Positions 44,130 through 52,964 of a stretch of DNA of 64,000 nt are shown in pieces. The DNA comes from Chloroflexota bacterium (GTDB lineage: Bacteria; Chloroflexota; Dehalococcoidia; JACPQD01): assembly GCA_016190665.1 (NCBI GenBank), contig JACPQD010000021.1, forward strand, positions 248,001-312,000. Reading direction: 5' to 3'. Position 1 is the first letter of the stretch. Every line of letters starts with the position of its first letter. The notes beneath the pieces are model-generated. The model had not been told where the DNA came from. It saw only the letters and a program-made list of their open reading frames with translations, and ran no database searches. A program made the translations under genes and the position numbers.

Positions 44130-45833
44130 CTACTTCGCCAGCCAGACATGAGCCCATTTGTTGTTGTTTTGATGACCTACCCACGGGCGCAGGTTCCTGA
44201 CCAGCTTCCAGTAGGCAACAGCCGGCTCGGACCACAGGATAGATATGTACGGGACGTCATCGAAGAGAAGCTGCTCCAGCTTGCGGGCGGCCTCGACCTG
44301 CGCCGCGGGGTCGATGGCGCCTTCGTAGGCCCGCACCGCAGCGTCGCGTTTCTCGCTTTCGTAGCCGAAATCATTGCCCTGGCCGTAGTAGAGCAACGTC
44401 CCTCCGGGGAAGGAGAACTGGCTGGCGACGGTCAACGCGATGGAATCGAAATCCTTGTCCCGCCTGACGGCGGTCTCCGCCGTTCTCTCCAGTACATCCA
44501 GTTTCAGCCGAATCCCTATCCGCTTGAGTTGGTCCACAGAGAAGACGGCTATATTCTCATACTCCTTGGAGCCGGCGCGACTGACCACCTTCGCGTCGAA
44601 GCCATCGGGGTAGCCGGCTTCGGCCAGCAACCTCTTCGCCTCGGCGATGTCCGCGTCTTTGGGCTGCCGGTAGCCCGGGAGCTGCTTCAGTTGGTCAGCC
44701 GAAGGACTCCATGCCCCCGGAGGCAGGGGCGTGCCCAGGGAACCCCAGCCATTCACGAGGGTCTGGATCGCCGCCTGACGGTCGAACGCCAGGCTGGCCG
44801 CCTTGCGCACTCGTACGTCCTTGAAAGGACCTTTGCTGCTCTGAGGCCCGAAAGCGTAGAGGTTCAGATTCTTGATGCGCATGATGGCGGCGTCGTTGAT
44901 TTGTTTCTCGACAACCTGCGCATCCGTTGGGCTTACGGTAGCGAAGGGATTGGTGACATGCACTTGTCCCGCTCTGAAAGCGGCGAACCTTGTCGAGGCG
45001 TCTCTGATGACCCACATGGTAAGCCCATCCAGATAGGGCCACCCTTTGATGAAGAAGTTCTCATTCTTAACTGCCTGGTAGACAACGCCGGCGTCGTACC
45101 GCTTGAACTTGAAGGGCCCCGTGCCCATTACGGTGTTCCGCATACGCCCGCCCTGGGCATCGAGGACATGGCTGGGCATCATACCGGCGAAAACGGTGGC
45201 CAGCCAGCTCAAGAAGCTGGCCTGCCTCTCTTTGAGCGTTATCCGGGCCGTCGAGTCGTCCACGGCCTCCACGCTGGCGATCATCTTGACCAAAGAGGAT
45301 TGAAACCAGAGCGATCCGGGCGGCGGGGTCTGCCAGCCGTCTATCGTCCGCTTCACATCGGCGGCGCGGAAGGGCTTGCCATCGTGCCATTTGACGTCTT
45401 TGCGCAGGAGGAAGGTGTAGACCTTCCCATCGTCGCTCACCTCCCACTTCTCGGCGAGGCGGTTGGTGATTTTGTCGTTCTGAACGGGATCATATTCTAT
45501 GAGCCCGTTATAGGAGGAAGTCACCAATCCCTGGGACAGAATAGTGGTCTCCCACATGCCGTCCAGGGACACCGGGTCCCCCGGGTGGGCGAGCGCCAGC
45601 GTGCCACCGTACCTGGGCTCCTCGGCGGCGGGCTTTGGCGTAGCGGCGGGTGGGCTGGCTGGCGCTGCTGGCTTGGCCCCGACTGAAGTCGGGGTGGTCG
45701 GGGCGGCCGGAGCGGCCTTGGGCGCCGGCGCCACCGGGGCGGCGGTGGGGGCTGGGGCGGTCGCTGGCGCACAACTGGACAACAACAGTCCCAGGACAAC
45801 CAGCAGTGTTATTGGAGTGAGCGATGTTCGCAT
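44130..45833 (-). CDS. Peptide-type ABC substrate-binding lipoprotein (SBP_bac_5)
   Basis: 567 residues; lipobox LSSC at about residue 21, then a ~50-residue linker made almost only of Ala, Pro and Thr, and the mature domain from RYGGTLALAHPGDPVSLD. Paralogue of the protein at 41322-42989, differing mainly in the linker. A long open frame exists on the opposite strand but is a mirror of this gene's codon use. Upstream is a 930-base gene-poor gap, so transcription of the whole 45.8-to-30.5 kb block may start just above 45833. Confidence 0.93.
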   Translation of the reverse strand: MRTSLTPITLLVVLGLLLSSCAPATAPAPTAAPVAPAPKAAPAAPTTPTSVGAKPAAPASPPAATPKPAAEEPRYGGTLALAHPGDPVSLDGMWETTILSQGLVTSSYNGLIEYDPVQNDKITNRLAEKWEVSDDGKVYTFLLRKDVKWHDGKPFRAADVKRTIDGWQTPPPGSLWFQSSLVKMIASVEAVDDSTARITLKERQASFLSWLATVFAGMMPSHVLDAQGGRMRNTVMGTGPFKFKRYDAGVVYQAVKNENFFIKGWPYLDGLTMWVIRDASTRFAAFRAGQVHVTNPFATVSPTDAQVVEKQINDAAIMRIKNLNLYAFGPQSSKGPFKDVRVRKAASLAFDRQAAIQTLVNGWGSLGTPLPPGAWSPSADQLKQLPGYRQPKDADIAEAKRLLAEAGYPDGFDAKVVSRAGSKEYENIAVFSVDQLKRIGIRLKLDVLERTAETAVRRDKDFDSIALTVASQFSFPGGTLLYYGQGNDFGYESEKRDAAVRAYEGAIDPAAQVEAARKLEQLLFDDVPYISILWSEPAVAYWKLVRNLRPWVGHQNNNKWAHVWLAK

Positions 45834-46763
45834 CTTTGGCCTCCTGTGAAGTACCTTCCGGATGAAATTGCGCGCAAGATGCGCACGACTCTTATGTCTC
45901 CCCCTTTGGAAAAGGGGGATCGAAGGGGGATTTTCAGGCCGGCAGAAAGCCTTCTGGGCAAATCCCTCTCAATCTCCCCTTCGACAGGCTCAGGGCAGGC
46001 TCTTTCCGAAAGGGAGAGGTTTGGTTTCGGCTTCGCCGAGTCAGCGAAGAGCTAACCGCCCGCCAGGTCAGCGGCCGATCCTCGAAGGTATTACAGGCCA
46101 CTTCCGCTGGCAACAGACGGCGAAGTGGCGCCCATCGTATCATCGGAGGGTGGTGGCTGTCAAGGGAAGCTTGAGGAAGCCGAACTCCATCTTACCGAAC
46201 ACTTTTCGAGGCTGTGGTCCCGCGACCCGCCTTGGGAATCCCATGGCGAAATTCTCTGCTCGACGGGAGCGTGAAAGGCGATCACGCTTGGACTTGACCG
46301 AGGCAGTCGCGAGTGGGGTCACCATGAGGTGTCTCCGTTCATCTCGATTGTGGGACGGCAATAGCATACCTTTTGGGGTGTGTTTGCTGGATCGTCGAGT
46401 GATTGCAGCGGCGTTTCACCCATGGATTTATCGACGATGCTTCGAACCTCATCCGCAGGCAAAACCTGCTTTCCATATTTGGCTCGGCTCTCTGCAACGT
46501 AGCCGGAAATAGAAGGGTCGCTTGGACCTTACAGTCGTGACAATAGCATCCCTGCATCCTTTGATTCACGTAACATCTTTTTGTCTTGAGTCATCCGAGT
46601 TGTCGACACCTGATTATGCTTTGAGAGTCAAGAAGCTTGGCTCGTCCTTGGACGCCTGGTCCCGTCGGTGGATTATGGCACAACGCCTGTTTCATGGTCT
46701 CTTAACCAAAGTCATCAGGTCTGAGGGCGGCGTTCGAAACAAGACGACCGCCACTTTCAAAAC
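45834..46763. other. 930-base intergenic region with repeat fragments
   Basis: Contains CCCCCTTTGGAAAAGGGGGAT and GAAGGGGGATTTT (about 45899-45934) and CCTTCGACAGGCTCAGGGCAGG (45978 onward), phrases I recognise from decayed repeats in environmental genomes. A 216-codon plus-strand frame (45862-46512) is of biased composition and has no ribosome-binding site, so I do not call it. No RNA gene was recognised. The region separates the binding-protein block from the decayed defence island. Confidence 0.55.
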
Positions 46764-49700
46764 TCACTTCTTCAACCATCCGAAAAGCCGCCTGAGAAAC
46801 GAGCTTTGCTTCTTGGCTGCATGCGCCTTGGAGAGTGCTTTTCTCCGTGCGACGCTGCCTGCTGTTTTGCCCAAGTCTCCGGAACTGCGCGAATAGGCTG
46901 TCACGCCGGCCAGTGGTTCAGATGCGGCAGAGTGCGCGCGGGCGCTTTCACTTTCGGGGGCTACCGGTTCCCTTAGGCTGCCCGGCGCTAAGGCAGATGA
47001 TGTCGTCGCTGTACCAGAGGAGTGTTCCGGTCTCGTGGTCTCCCTAATTGGACCTGCAGATGAAAGGCTCTCGGCTCGACTGATTGTGACAACTGGCTCA
47101 GATCGCGCTATTGGCTGCACAGCTGTAACACCCTGGTTAGTTTGCTTGGGACTCTCCGGTGCTTGCTCTAAAGTAGGAACAAAACGAACCAGCCCAGAGG
47201 CGACTATGTCATATCCAATATCCACCTGTCTCTTGGATTCGACTTCCCGCTTCCTAGCGAGGAGGCTTCCTTTCAGATTGTCGATCTGCGACCGGCGCAT
47301 GCGCTTGATGCGCTCGTCCGCGACCGATTCCATTTGGCGCCGCGCATTCGCCATTCTAAAGCCGTAGGACTGCTCAAGGCTGGCAATGCGGGCCTCGATC
47401 AACGCGTCATTCTGTTCTTTGACTTCACGTTCACGCTCTCGAACCAGTTCGGACAAGTAAGCTTGCGCTTTGCTCGCGAGTTCCTGCAGTCGACCGTCAT
47501 TGTGGGCAACAGGCGGAGGCGTTTCGTCACGGCGGTGCTGGATTTCGGCCAGGAAGCTTGCGGACAAAGCAGGCTCGATGGACCCACTGTCAAGGCTGAC
47601 AAGCACCGGGATGAGTGTTGATTGTGGCACCAGGCTGCGAATATCTAGACGGAAGATGAAGAACACGTAGTCGCCCGCGCTATCAGGTGGACCTGCTGCC
47701 CAGATGCACGTTCTGGGAGGTGACGGCACGCCCTTGCTCAAGAAGAAATCGGCCGCGAAAGCGACGAGCGGGTGGTGAACGTTGACGAACTCCACAAGCT
47801 TCCGCTCACGTGCCGTCTCTGCATCAAAGGTGAGAGGAATGAGAGAGTCACTTCGCAGCCTTGACAGGAAAAACCGTGCATGTTGTCCCAGCTTTGGCTT
47901 TCCGCTGACGCACGTGAGAGCGCAGTCAATAATGTCGCGCCCTGGGCTAAGAGCATAAGTTGGGTCGCCTTCGTCTGGCTCCAGGCGAGTCTTGGGACAC
48001 GCCTGCTCAACGAAACTCTCGATCAGCGAACGGACCTCATCAGCAGCAATGAATCTGCCGTGTTCGCGGACTTTCTCCATGTCTTGGTCGAAAAGTTGAT
48101 CCTGTCCCAGAAAGACGAGCCGTTGCTTTTCAAAGTCCTCTTGTTCCTGTCGATAGCGCTCTATGCGCCGCGCAGCTGCCTCAGCTCGCTGTGCTTCTTC
48201 TTCCTCGGTGAGCCGTGCCATGAATATTTCGCGGGATAGTTGGCGGATTTCCTCACCAAGTATGGCTTCCAAGTCACCAATAGAAGACTCGAAAATCCTG
48301 ATTCTGTCGTAGAGCCTCGAAAAGATACGGGTTTCAATCGTGTCATCGATCACGAGATTATAGATATGTATCTTCTCATGCCTTTGTCCGAAACGATCAA
48401 GTCGACCGATGCGCTGTTCCACCCGCATGGGGTTCCACGGCAGATCGTAGTTGAACATGGCGCCGCAGAACTGGAAGTCAAGTCCTTCTGCGCCTACTTC
48501 CGACGAAAGCATAATGTGCGTTTCTGGGTCTGTTTGAAACTCATCTATTACCGCTCGTCGCTCTTGGACCGGTATCCCGCCATGAATCGTTCCGACCTTG
48601 TACTTGAGAGCGCTCAGTCGGTCGTGGAGATATTCCAGCGTATCTCGGAAGAAAGAGAACACCAAGACCTTGCATTCTGGGTCATCCCTGAAGATCTCCT
48701 CAAGCGCGCGGCGAAATTGTTCAAACTTGGTGTCCGTCTGCCCTAACGCAGTGCAAAGCCCGAGCAGTTCCTTGATTTGTCGACGCTCGAACTCGGTCAA
48801 CTTGCGGTCGTACTCATCGGCTAACTCGCTGCTGCTGTCCTCTACGTGTAAATTCAGTTGTTTGGACCTGAGCGCCTCAACGAACCGGGCGCTGAGAGCT
48901 TGGATGCAACTGGCTGCCTGGCGCTCTCGCATTATGACCGCGAAAGCTGGCGCTCCGGCCCCGTAGTCGCGCATGCCGAGTTGGAGGCGTACGAACTCCA
49001 CCACAGCGTCGTAGAAGGCCCGCTCGTCGTCGGTAAACTCAACCTTGATAGTATGGGCGCTGCGAATTGCCGCGTCCGACACCTCGCGTTTTCTCGTGCG
49101 GTTGAACACTCTGGCGAGCGTGTTCAGTTCAAGAAGACGCCGCTGGGCTTGCACGGCCGCGCTTCCGTCTATTTCACGCCTGCTTTCGAGTAGCTCCACG
49201 ACCTCCCTGAAATATGGATTCGCCCGGAAACTTCTTCCCAATTGCGTGCCTTCCACTTTTCTGAGTTCACGCAACGCTTCTGACGTTCTGCCGCTGGCCA
49301 AGAGCTTGGACGCGTTGTTCACGAATTGATTGGGCCGAATTCGTTCCTCGAAGTCGTCAAAACTATCGAATTCACCGGGGTTGATTAGTTGCATGAGATG
49401 GAAGAGGTCTTCATTCCCTGTATGCAGCGGCGTGGCGGTGAGAAGAATGAGCGCGGCTGACTGGTCTGCGAGCAGCTCTCCCAGTGCGTGAGAGAGCGTC
49501 GACATGTTGCGCAGGTGATGCGCTTCGTCAATGATCACCAGATCGAAGTTAATGTTCTTTTCAGCCAGCGCCCGGGCAAAGTCCTCCCGCCGTAGCGTCT
49601 CCAGCGAGCAGATTCCCTTCAGTGTGGTGTTACCACCAAACCGATCATAGTCGTCGAGGAAACGGCGCATGGACCTCGCGTCCATTGAGATGAACTCATC

Positions 49701-50432
49701 ATCGAAACGTGATCGGAGCTCAGCATCCCATTTGTCACGCAAGCCGGAAGGACACACGACCAGCACCCTGTCCAGCTGCATACGAGCTTTCATCTCAAGG
49801 TAAATGATGCCAGCCTCAATGGTCTTGCCTAACCCGACTTCATCTGCGATGAGTATGCGCTGCTCCGGCGAATTCAGGAACTTGAGTGCAGGTTTGAACT
49901 GGTAGACGCGGAAGACTGTGCGAGACGCCTGGTATGAGTACAAGTTGTCTGAGAGCGGCTGTCGCAGCTTGAGAAGCAGGAGATCTCTTAGGAAGTCCCG
50001 GTGGGAAAGCAGTGCCTGAACTTGTTCAACGCACGGCTTCAGTTTGCTTTCAGGGTAGGTCAGCGTCTCGGCTGCGCCGAAGAAGATCTTGTAGGAGTAC
50101 CCATCCTCGTGAGATATCGGATCTCCTACCGCAACACCAACGCGCAAAGGGTCGGATTTCAAGCAGAGTTTGTCGCCTGGCCTGTAGCGGGGACCCGTCA
50201 GCTGATCGCCGACCGCAGAGCTTTGCGAAGCATCCGTGGCCTCAAAAAGAGGATTGCCAGATGCCTGGTCGGCTTCTTGATCTTGACCGTTACCACTCGG
50301 GTGTGCAAGTCGTCGGTCAGAATCTGAGAAATGCCTCCTATTTCCGCCGGTCGACGGTGAGTGGCGTCTGCAGTACGCGCACTGATGTCGCGGCATGCCG
50401 TGCGGGCACGTAGCCGAGGGCTCATGTGTCAT
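46764..50432 (-). CDS. Large SNF2-family helicase/ATPase (RapA/HepA-like, possible defence gene)
   Basis: 1222-residue cytoplasmic superfamily 2 translocase. A Cys/His-rich N-terminus (CPHGMPRHQCAYC) precedes the SNF2 core: Walker A DEVGLGKTIEAG at about residue 198, DEAH in VIIDEAHHLRN, LLTATPLHTGN, then the helicase C domain with SSEVGAEGLDFQF and the arginine finger region RVEQRIGRLDRFGQ. A long C-terminal part has coiled-coil segments (about 730-780 and 990-1090) and ends in a basic, Ser-rich tail. GGAGGG precedes the ATG. Similar proteins accompany restriction and other phage-defence systems; remnants of a type I system lie next to it. A housekeeping RapA role is less likely given size and context. 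Confidence 0.85.
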   Translation of the reverse strand: MTHEPSATCPHGMPRHQCAYCRRHSPSTGGNRRHFSDSDRRLAHPSGNGQDQEADQASGNPLFEATDASQSSAVGDQLTGPRYRPGDKLCLKSDPLRVGVAVGDPISHEDGYSYKIFFGAAETLTYPESKLKPCVEQVQALLSHRDFLRDLLLLKLRQPLSDNLYSYQASRTVFRVYQFKPALKFLNSPEQRILIADEVGLGKTIEAGIIYLEMKARMQLDRVLVVCPSGLRDKWDAELRSRFDDEFISMDARSMRRFLDDYDRFGGNTTLKGICSLETLRREDFARALAEKNINFDLVIIDEAHHLRNMSTLSHALGELLADQSAALILLTATPLHTGNEDLFHLMQLINPGEFDSFDDFEERIRPNQFVNNASKLLASGRTSEALRELRKVEGTQLGRSFRANPYFREVVELLESRREIDGSAAVQAQRRLLELNTLARVFNRTRKREVSDAAIRSAHTIKVEFTDDERAFYDAVVEFVRLQLGMRDYGAGAPAFAVIMRERQAASCIQALSARFVEALRSKQLNLHVEDSSSELADEYDRKLTEFERRQIKELLGLCTALGQTDTKFEQFRRALEEIFRDDPECKVLVFSFFRDTLEYLHDRLSALKYKVGTIHGGIPVQERRAVIDEFQTDPETHIMLSSEVGAEGLDFQFCGAMFNYDLPWNPMRVEQRIGRLDRFGQRHEKIHIYNLVIDDTIETRIFSRLYDRIRIFESSIGDLEAILGEEIRQLSREIFMARLTEEEEAQRAEAAARRIERYRQEQEDFEKQRLVFLGQDQLFDQDMEKVREHGRFIAADEVRSLIESFVEQACPKTRLEPDEGDPTYALSPGRDIIDCALTCVSGKPKLGQHARFFLSRLRSDSLIPLTFDAETARERKLVEFVNVHHPLVAFAADFFLSKGVPSPPRTCIWAAGPPDSAGDYVFFIFRLDIRSLVPQSTLIPVLVSLDSGSIEPALSASFLAEIQHRRDETPPPVAHNDGRLQELASKAQAYLSELVREREREVKEQNDALIEARIASLEQSYGFRMANARRQMESVADERIKRMRRSQIDNLKGSLLARKREVESKRQVDIGYDIVASGLVRFVPTLEQAPESPKQTNQGVTAVQPIARSEPVVTISRAESLSSAGPIRETTRPEHSSGTATTSSALAPGSLREPVAPESESARAHSAASEPLAGVTAYSRSSGDLGKTAGSVARRKALSKAHAAKKQSSFLRRLFGWLKK

Positions 50433-50578
50433 CTAGTCGACCCTCCCTGCATCATGTGTTGTTGTGTGGCTGGTACATCAGAATCAACTTGGCAACATTT
50501 GGCTCTACTGCATTCTACACATTCACAACGCTGGAGAAGAAGCGCGCACAAGCTTCAGACACAAAGGCTCACGCTACC

Positions 50579-50821
50579 TCAGCATACACAACGCGCCCCT
50601 CGCCGAAGTATGAGTCGTATACGTGCTGATAGACAAGTTCGCATTTGTCGCGGTACGTGTCTGGACCATACTTGGCTGCCGAATTTGTAATCAGCGTACC
50701 TTAAGAAAATGAGGCCAAGCACAGGAACAGCATATTCGAAAGACTTCAGTCTGGAGTTTGCGCGCAGTTGGTCCGCTGCATCCCACAGTCTCTTCTCGAT
50801 ATCATTGTGATTCCCGGGCAT
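50579..50821 (-). pseudogene. Type I restriction-modification remnant: HsdM N-terminus joined to HsdR C-terminus
   Basis: Starting at the ATG at 50821 with AAAGGAGAG upstream, the first ~48 residues ([17 protein letters not shown], then [16 protein letters not shown]) match the N-terminal helical domain of the HsdM methyltransferase. Within the next few codons homology jumps to another frame, where about 34 codons to a TGA near 50574-50579 read like a restriction-subunit C-terminus: [18 protein letters not shown]. So nearly all of hsdM, any hsdS and nearly all of hsdR appear deleted. The HsdM part I hold as likely; the HsdR part rests on memory of such tails. Confidence 0.6.
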
Positions 50822-51197
50822 GCTGCTCTCTCCTTTGACGACGCAACGAATTCGGGCAAGACACCAACGCGGAGGTAAATACGTCGGCAACATTATACTA
50901 CTGGGCAGGAGAGGATAAAAGGTGTGAGAGAGAGTCGGAAAGATTGCCCAATCGTTGGAGCTTCCCCCGATCCGCCACCAAAAGATGCTGTCGTCAGGCC
51001 AAGCTGCCACGCTCACGCCGGACATGCCCGCGGTACTCCTCGCTCGAAGACGACAGATTGTGTCGCCTGGGACAACCTGGTTTGAAGGCCATTACCGGCC
51101 AGGTGAGCGACTCTGACCGCCTGCCTGGGTATGATTAAGTATCCCTGGGCCAGGAAAGGACTGTCCCACACTTTTCCCTGGGAGGAGGTGAGCAAAG

Positions 51198-51476
51198 ATG
51201 GCCAGAGAACTAAAGACTATTGACATCAGCAACGTCCCCGAATTGTTGCGCATTGTGGAGGAGGTGCGGGCAACCAATGAGCCCCGTGTTCTCCGTCGTG
51301 ACAGTGAAGAGTTGGCGGTCCTGACGCCTTCGCCAAAAAGAAGACGCCGCACAGTGCGGGCTAAGACCAAGGCCGATTATGAAGCTTTTCGAACTGCTGC
51401 TGGCAGTTGGAAAGACGTTGATACGGACAAGCTGGTTGCCGAGATTTATGAGAGTCGTCGGCGTTCTTTTCGATGA
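51198..51476 (+). CDS. Phd/YefM-type antitoxin
   Basis: 92-residue protein with GGGAGGAGG upstream of the ATG. It resembles antitoxins of VapBC-like pairs: a short N-terminal part with ELLRIVEEV and EPRVLRRDSEELAVL, and a C-terminal toxin-binding tail with KADYEAFRTAAGSWKDVD and EIYESRR. In intact systems a PIN-domain toxin begins just after the antitoxin. Here only a C-terminal scrap of such a toxin follows, so the antitoxin is an orphan, perhaps kept for cross-neutralisation or not yet lost. Confidence 0.78.
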   Translation: MARELKTIDISNVPELLRIVEEVRATNEPRVLRRDSEELAVLTPSPKRRRRTVRAKTKADYEAFRTAAGSWKDVDTDKLVAEIYESRRRSFR

Positions 51477-51546
51477 CCTCACCCTCATTACCCGCAGTCT
51501 CCGGGACTTCCAGCGCATCCCCAACCTGATGCTCTATCGGCCATAA
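51472..51546 (+). pseudogene. C-terminal scrap of a PIN-domain (VapC-type) toxin
   Basis: In the +1 frame relative to the antitoxin the sequence reads DLTLITRSLRDFQRIPNL, then MLYRP and a TAA. This matches the C-terminal segment of VapC toxins (typically LVTRNVRDFQRIPGL). The ~100 residues that should precede it, with the acidic catalytic residues, are missing: the fragment begins inside the last codons of the antitoxin gene. A 32-codon frame from ATG 51448 includes it. Confidence 0.6.
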
Positions 51547-51607
51547 TCAATAACGTAAGAACCTACTACCGTGTATCAGACGTTGATACGTATTGGCCGA
51601 TTATCAA

Positions 51608-51705
51608 CATGGATGTACAGGATAGACAAGATAATTTGCGCGATTCCAGTCCTGTTCACCCTGGACTCCGATCCAGGGTTCATCCTGTTTATCCATGTTC
51701 TTATT
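51608..51705. repeat. Imperfect inverted-repeat element
   Basis: A left arm ATGGATGTACAGGATAGAC (about 51608-51627) is roughly complementary to CATCCTGTTTATCCATG (about 51682-51698), with CCTGGACTCCGATCCAGG, itself an inverted repeat, in between. The type is common in decayed intergenic DNA. The wider gap 51547-51745 has no gene. Confidence 0.6.
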
Positions 51706-51745
51706 CTTGGGCTCAGTAAAGCGTAAACATAAGTGTTACGGGGCT

Positions 51746-52654
51746 CTAGCTCCCGATGGTTGCCATGAGGCCGAAACTCTCGATGAAGCTCTGTATCCCT
51801 CGAAGCTGGACGTCAGAGGGAGGCGCTGTTTGCGCCATGGCGTAGGGCCTTCCGAGCTGCTCGTATTTGCCTTCGGCCAGCCTGTTGAAGGGCAGGATGG
51901 AGACTTTCTCGGCTCCGATCTCGTGGGCAAGCTGGGCGACCAGACGTAGATTTGTCTCAGAATCGTTGTACCCGGGTATCAGCGGCAGCCTGAGCCAGAC
52001 CCGGATGTTGCGCGGTACCCTGCGCACGTTCTCCAGGATGAGTCGATTGCTCCTTCCCGTAGCCTCCTTGTGGCGTCGGGGGTCCATGTGTTTTATGTCA
52101 TAGAGGACGAGATCGACGTGCTCCAGCACCTTCTCGAGGGCCCGCCAGGGAGCGAAGCCGCAGGTATCCAGCGCCGTGTGCCAGCCTCGGCTCTTGCACG
52201 CCCTGAGAAGCCCGCCTACGAAGGGCCACTGGAGGAGCGGCTCCCCGCCGGACACGGTTATGCCGCCGCCGGACCTGAGGTAGAACAGCTCGTCTCGTTC
52301 GATTTCCGCCATGACCTGGTCGATGGTGAGGTAGTCGCCCACCTTGCGCAGAGCGCCGGCGGGGCAGGCGTCGATGCAGTCGAAGCAGAGGTTGCACTTC
52401 TCCCGGTTGATGCTCATCCCTTCGGCATCCTGAAATACGATGGCGCCTGAGGGACAGGCCGCTGCGCATCTCCCCAGTCTCACGCATTTGGAGTCCCGGG
52501 TCATTAGCTCCGGATGAGTGCGCACCGACTCCGGGTTCTGGCACCACCGGCAGTTCAAGGGACACCCCTTCATGAAAACGGTGGTCCGGAGGCCAGGGCC
52601 ATCCTGCAGGCTGTAGCGCTGGACAAGGAAAACCAGGCCGCCCTCTTGTTCCAT
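51746..52654 (-). CDS. Glycyl-radical enzyme activating protein (radical SAM)
   Basis: 302 residues from the ATG at 52654 (MEQEGGLVFL), which fits the family start; a frame extends to 52708 and a TATAAT lies just above it (about 52717-52722). The radical SAM site is GCPLNCRWCQNPES (C-x3-C-x2-C). Two ferredoxin-like 4Fe-4S motifs are inserted after it: CVRLGRCAAACPSGAI and CNLCFDCIDACPAGAL, as in activases of PflA-like and choline/glycerol-type glycyl-radical enzymes. SAM-binding SGGEPLLQ follows. It installs a glycyl radical on a partner enzyme, but no glycyl-radical enzyme gene is in the window, so it is an orphan here. Confidence 0.92.
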   Translation of the reverse strand: MEQEGGLVFLVQRYSLQDGPGLRTTVFMKGCPLNCRWCQNPESVRTHPELMTRDSKCVRLGRCAAACPSGAIVFQDAEGMSINREKCNLCFDCIDACPAGALRKVGDYLTIDQVMAEIERDELFYLRSGGGITVSGGEPLLQWPFVGGLLRACKSRGWHTALDTCGFAPWRALEKVLEHVDLVLYDIKHMDPRRHKEATGRSNRLILENVRRVPRNIRVWLRLPLIPGYNDSETNLRLVAQLAHEIGAEKVSILPFNRLAEGKYEQLGRPYAMAQTAPPSDVQLRGIQSFIESFGLMATIGS

Positions 52655-52871
52655 GTCTGATTTCCCGTTGACCTGTTGCCTCTTGTCTTTCAGAGAAGTA
52701 TCTGTCATGCCTCAATTATACTCGAAGCCGAGCATCCATGGCACTCTTTCAATCCGCTATGGGCCCGCTTCCCTCTGTGCTGACGTCCGCTCTCCATAGT
52801 CCGGACGCCTGAGATGGCTCGCTGCGCCTACCGGGCGCGTACATTCCGTGGTCAAAACGCGTTCGATATCG

Positions 52872-52900
52872 TTGTACCCGGGGTCTCATACGGATATAAT
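52872..52900 (+). promoter_or_regulatory. Promoter of the HD-GYP gene
   Basis: TATAAT (52895-52900) is preceded after exactly 17 bases by TTGTAC (52872-52877). It lies 64 bases before the chosen start at 52965, with AAGGAGG and AAGGAG in between. Confidence 0.55.
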
Positions 52901-52964
52901 AGGTGTCAACATCACAAAAAGGAGGGTCCGGCCGAAGAGAAGCGAGGCAATTCAAGGAGCAACC

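Noticed and set aside
44040..45686. A 548-codon open frame on the plus strand opposite a binding-protein gene
   Set aside because: It mirrors the GC-rich codons of the minus-strand lipoprotein, has no ribosome-binding site and no family-like motif; similar antisense frames occur opposite most long genes here.
45862..46512. A 216-codon plus-strand frame in the gap before the SNF2 gene
   Set aside because: Biased composition, spans decayed repeat fragments, and lacks a ribosome-binding site or recognisable domain.
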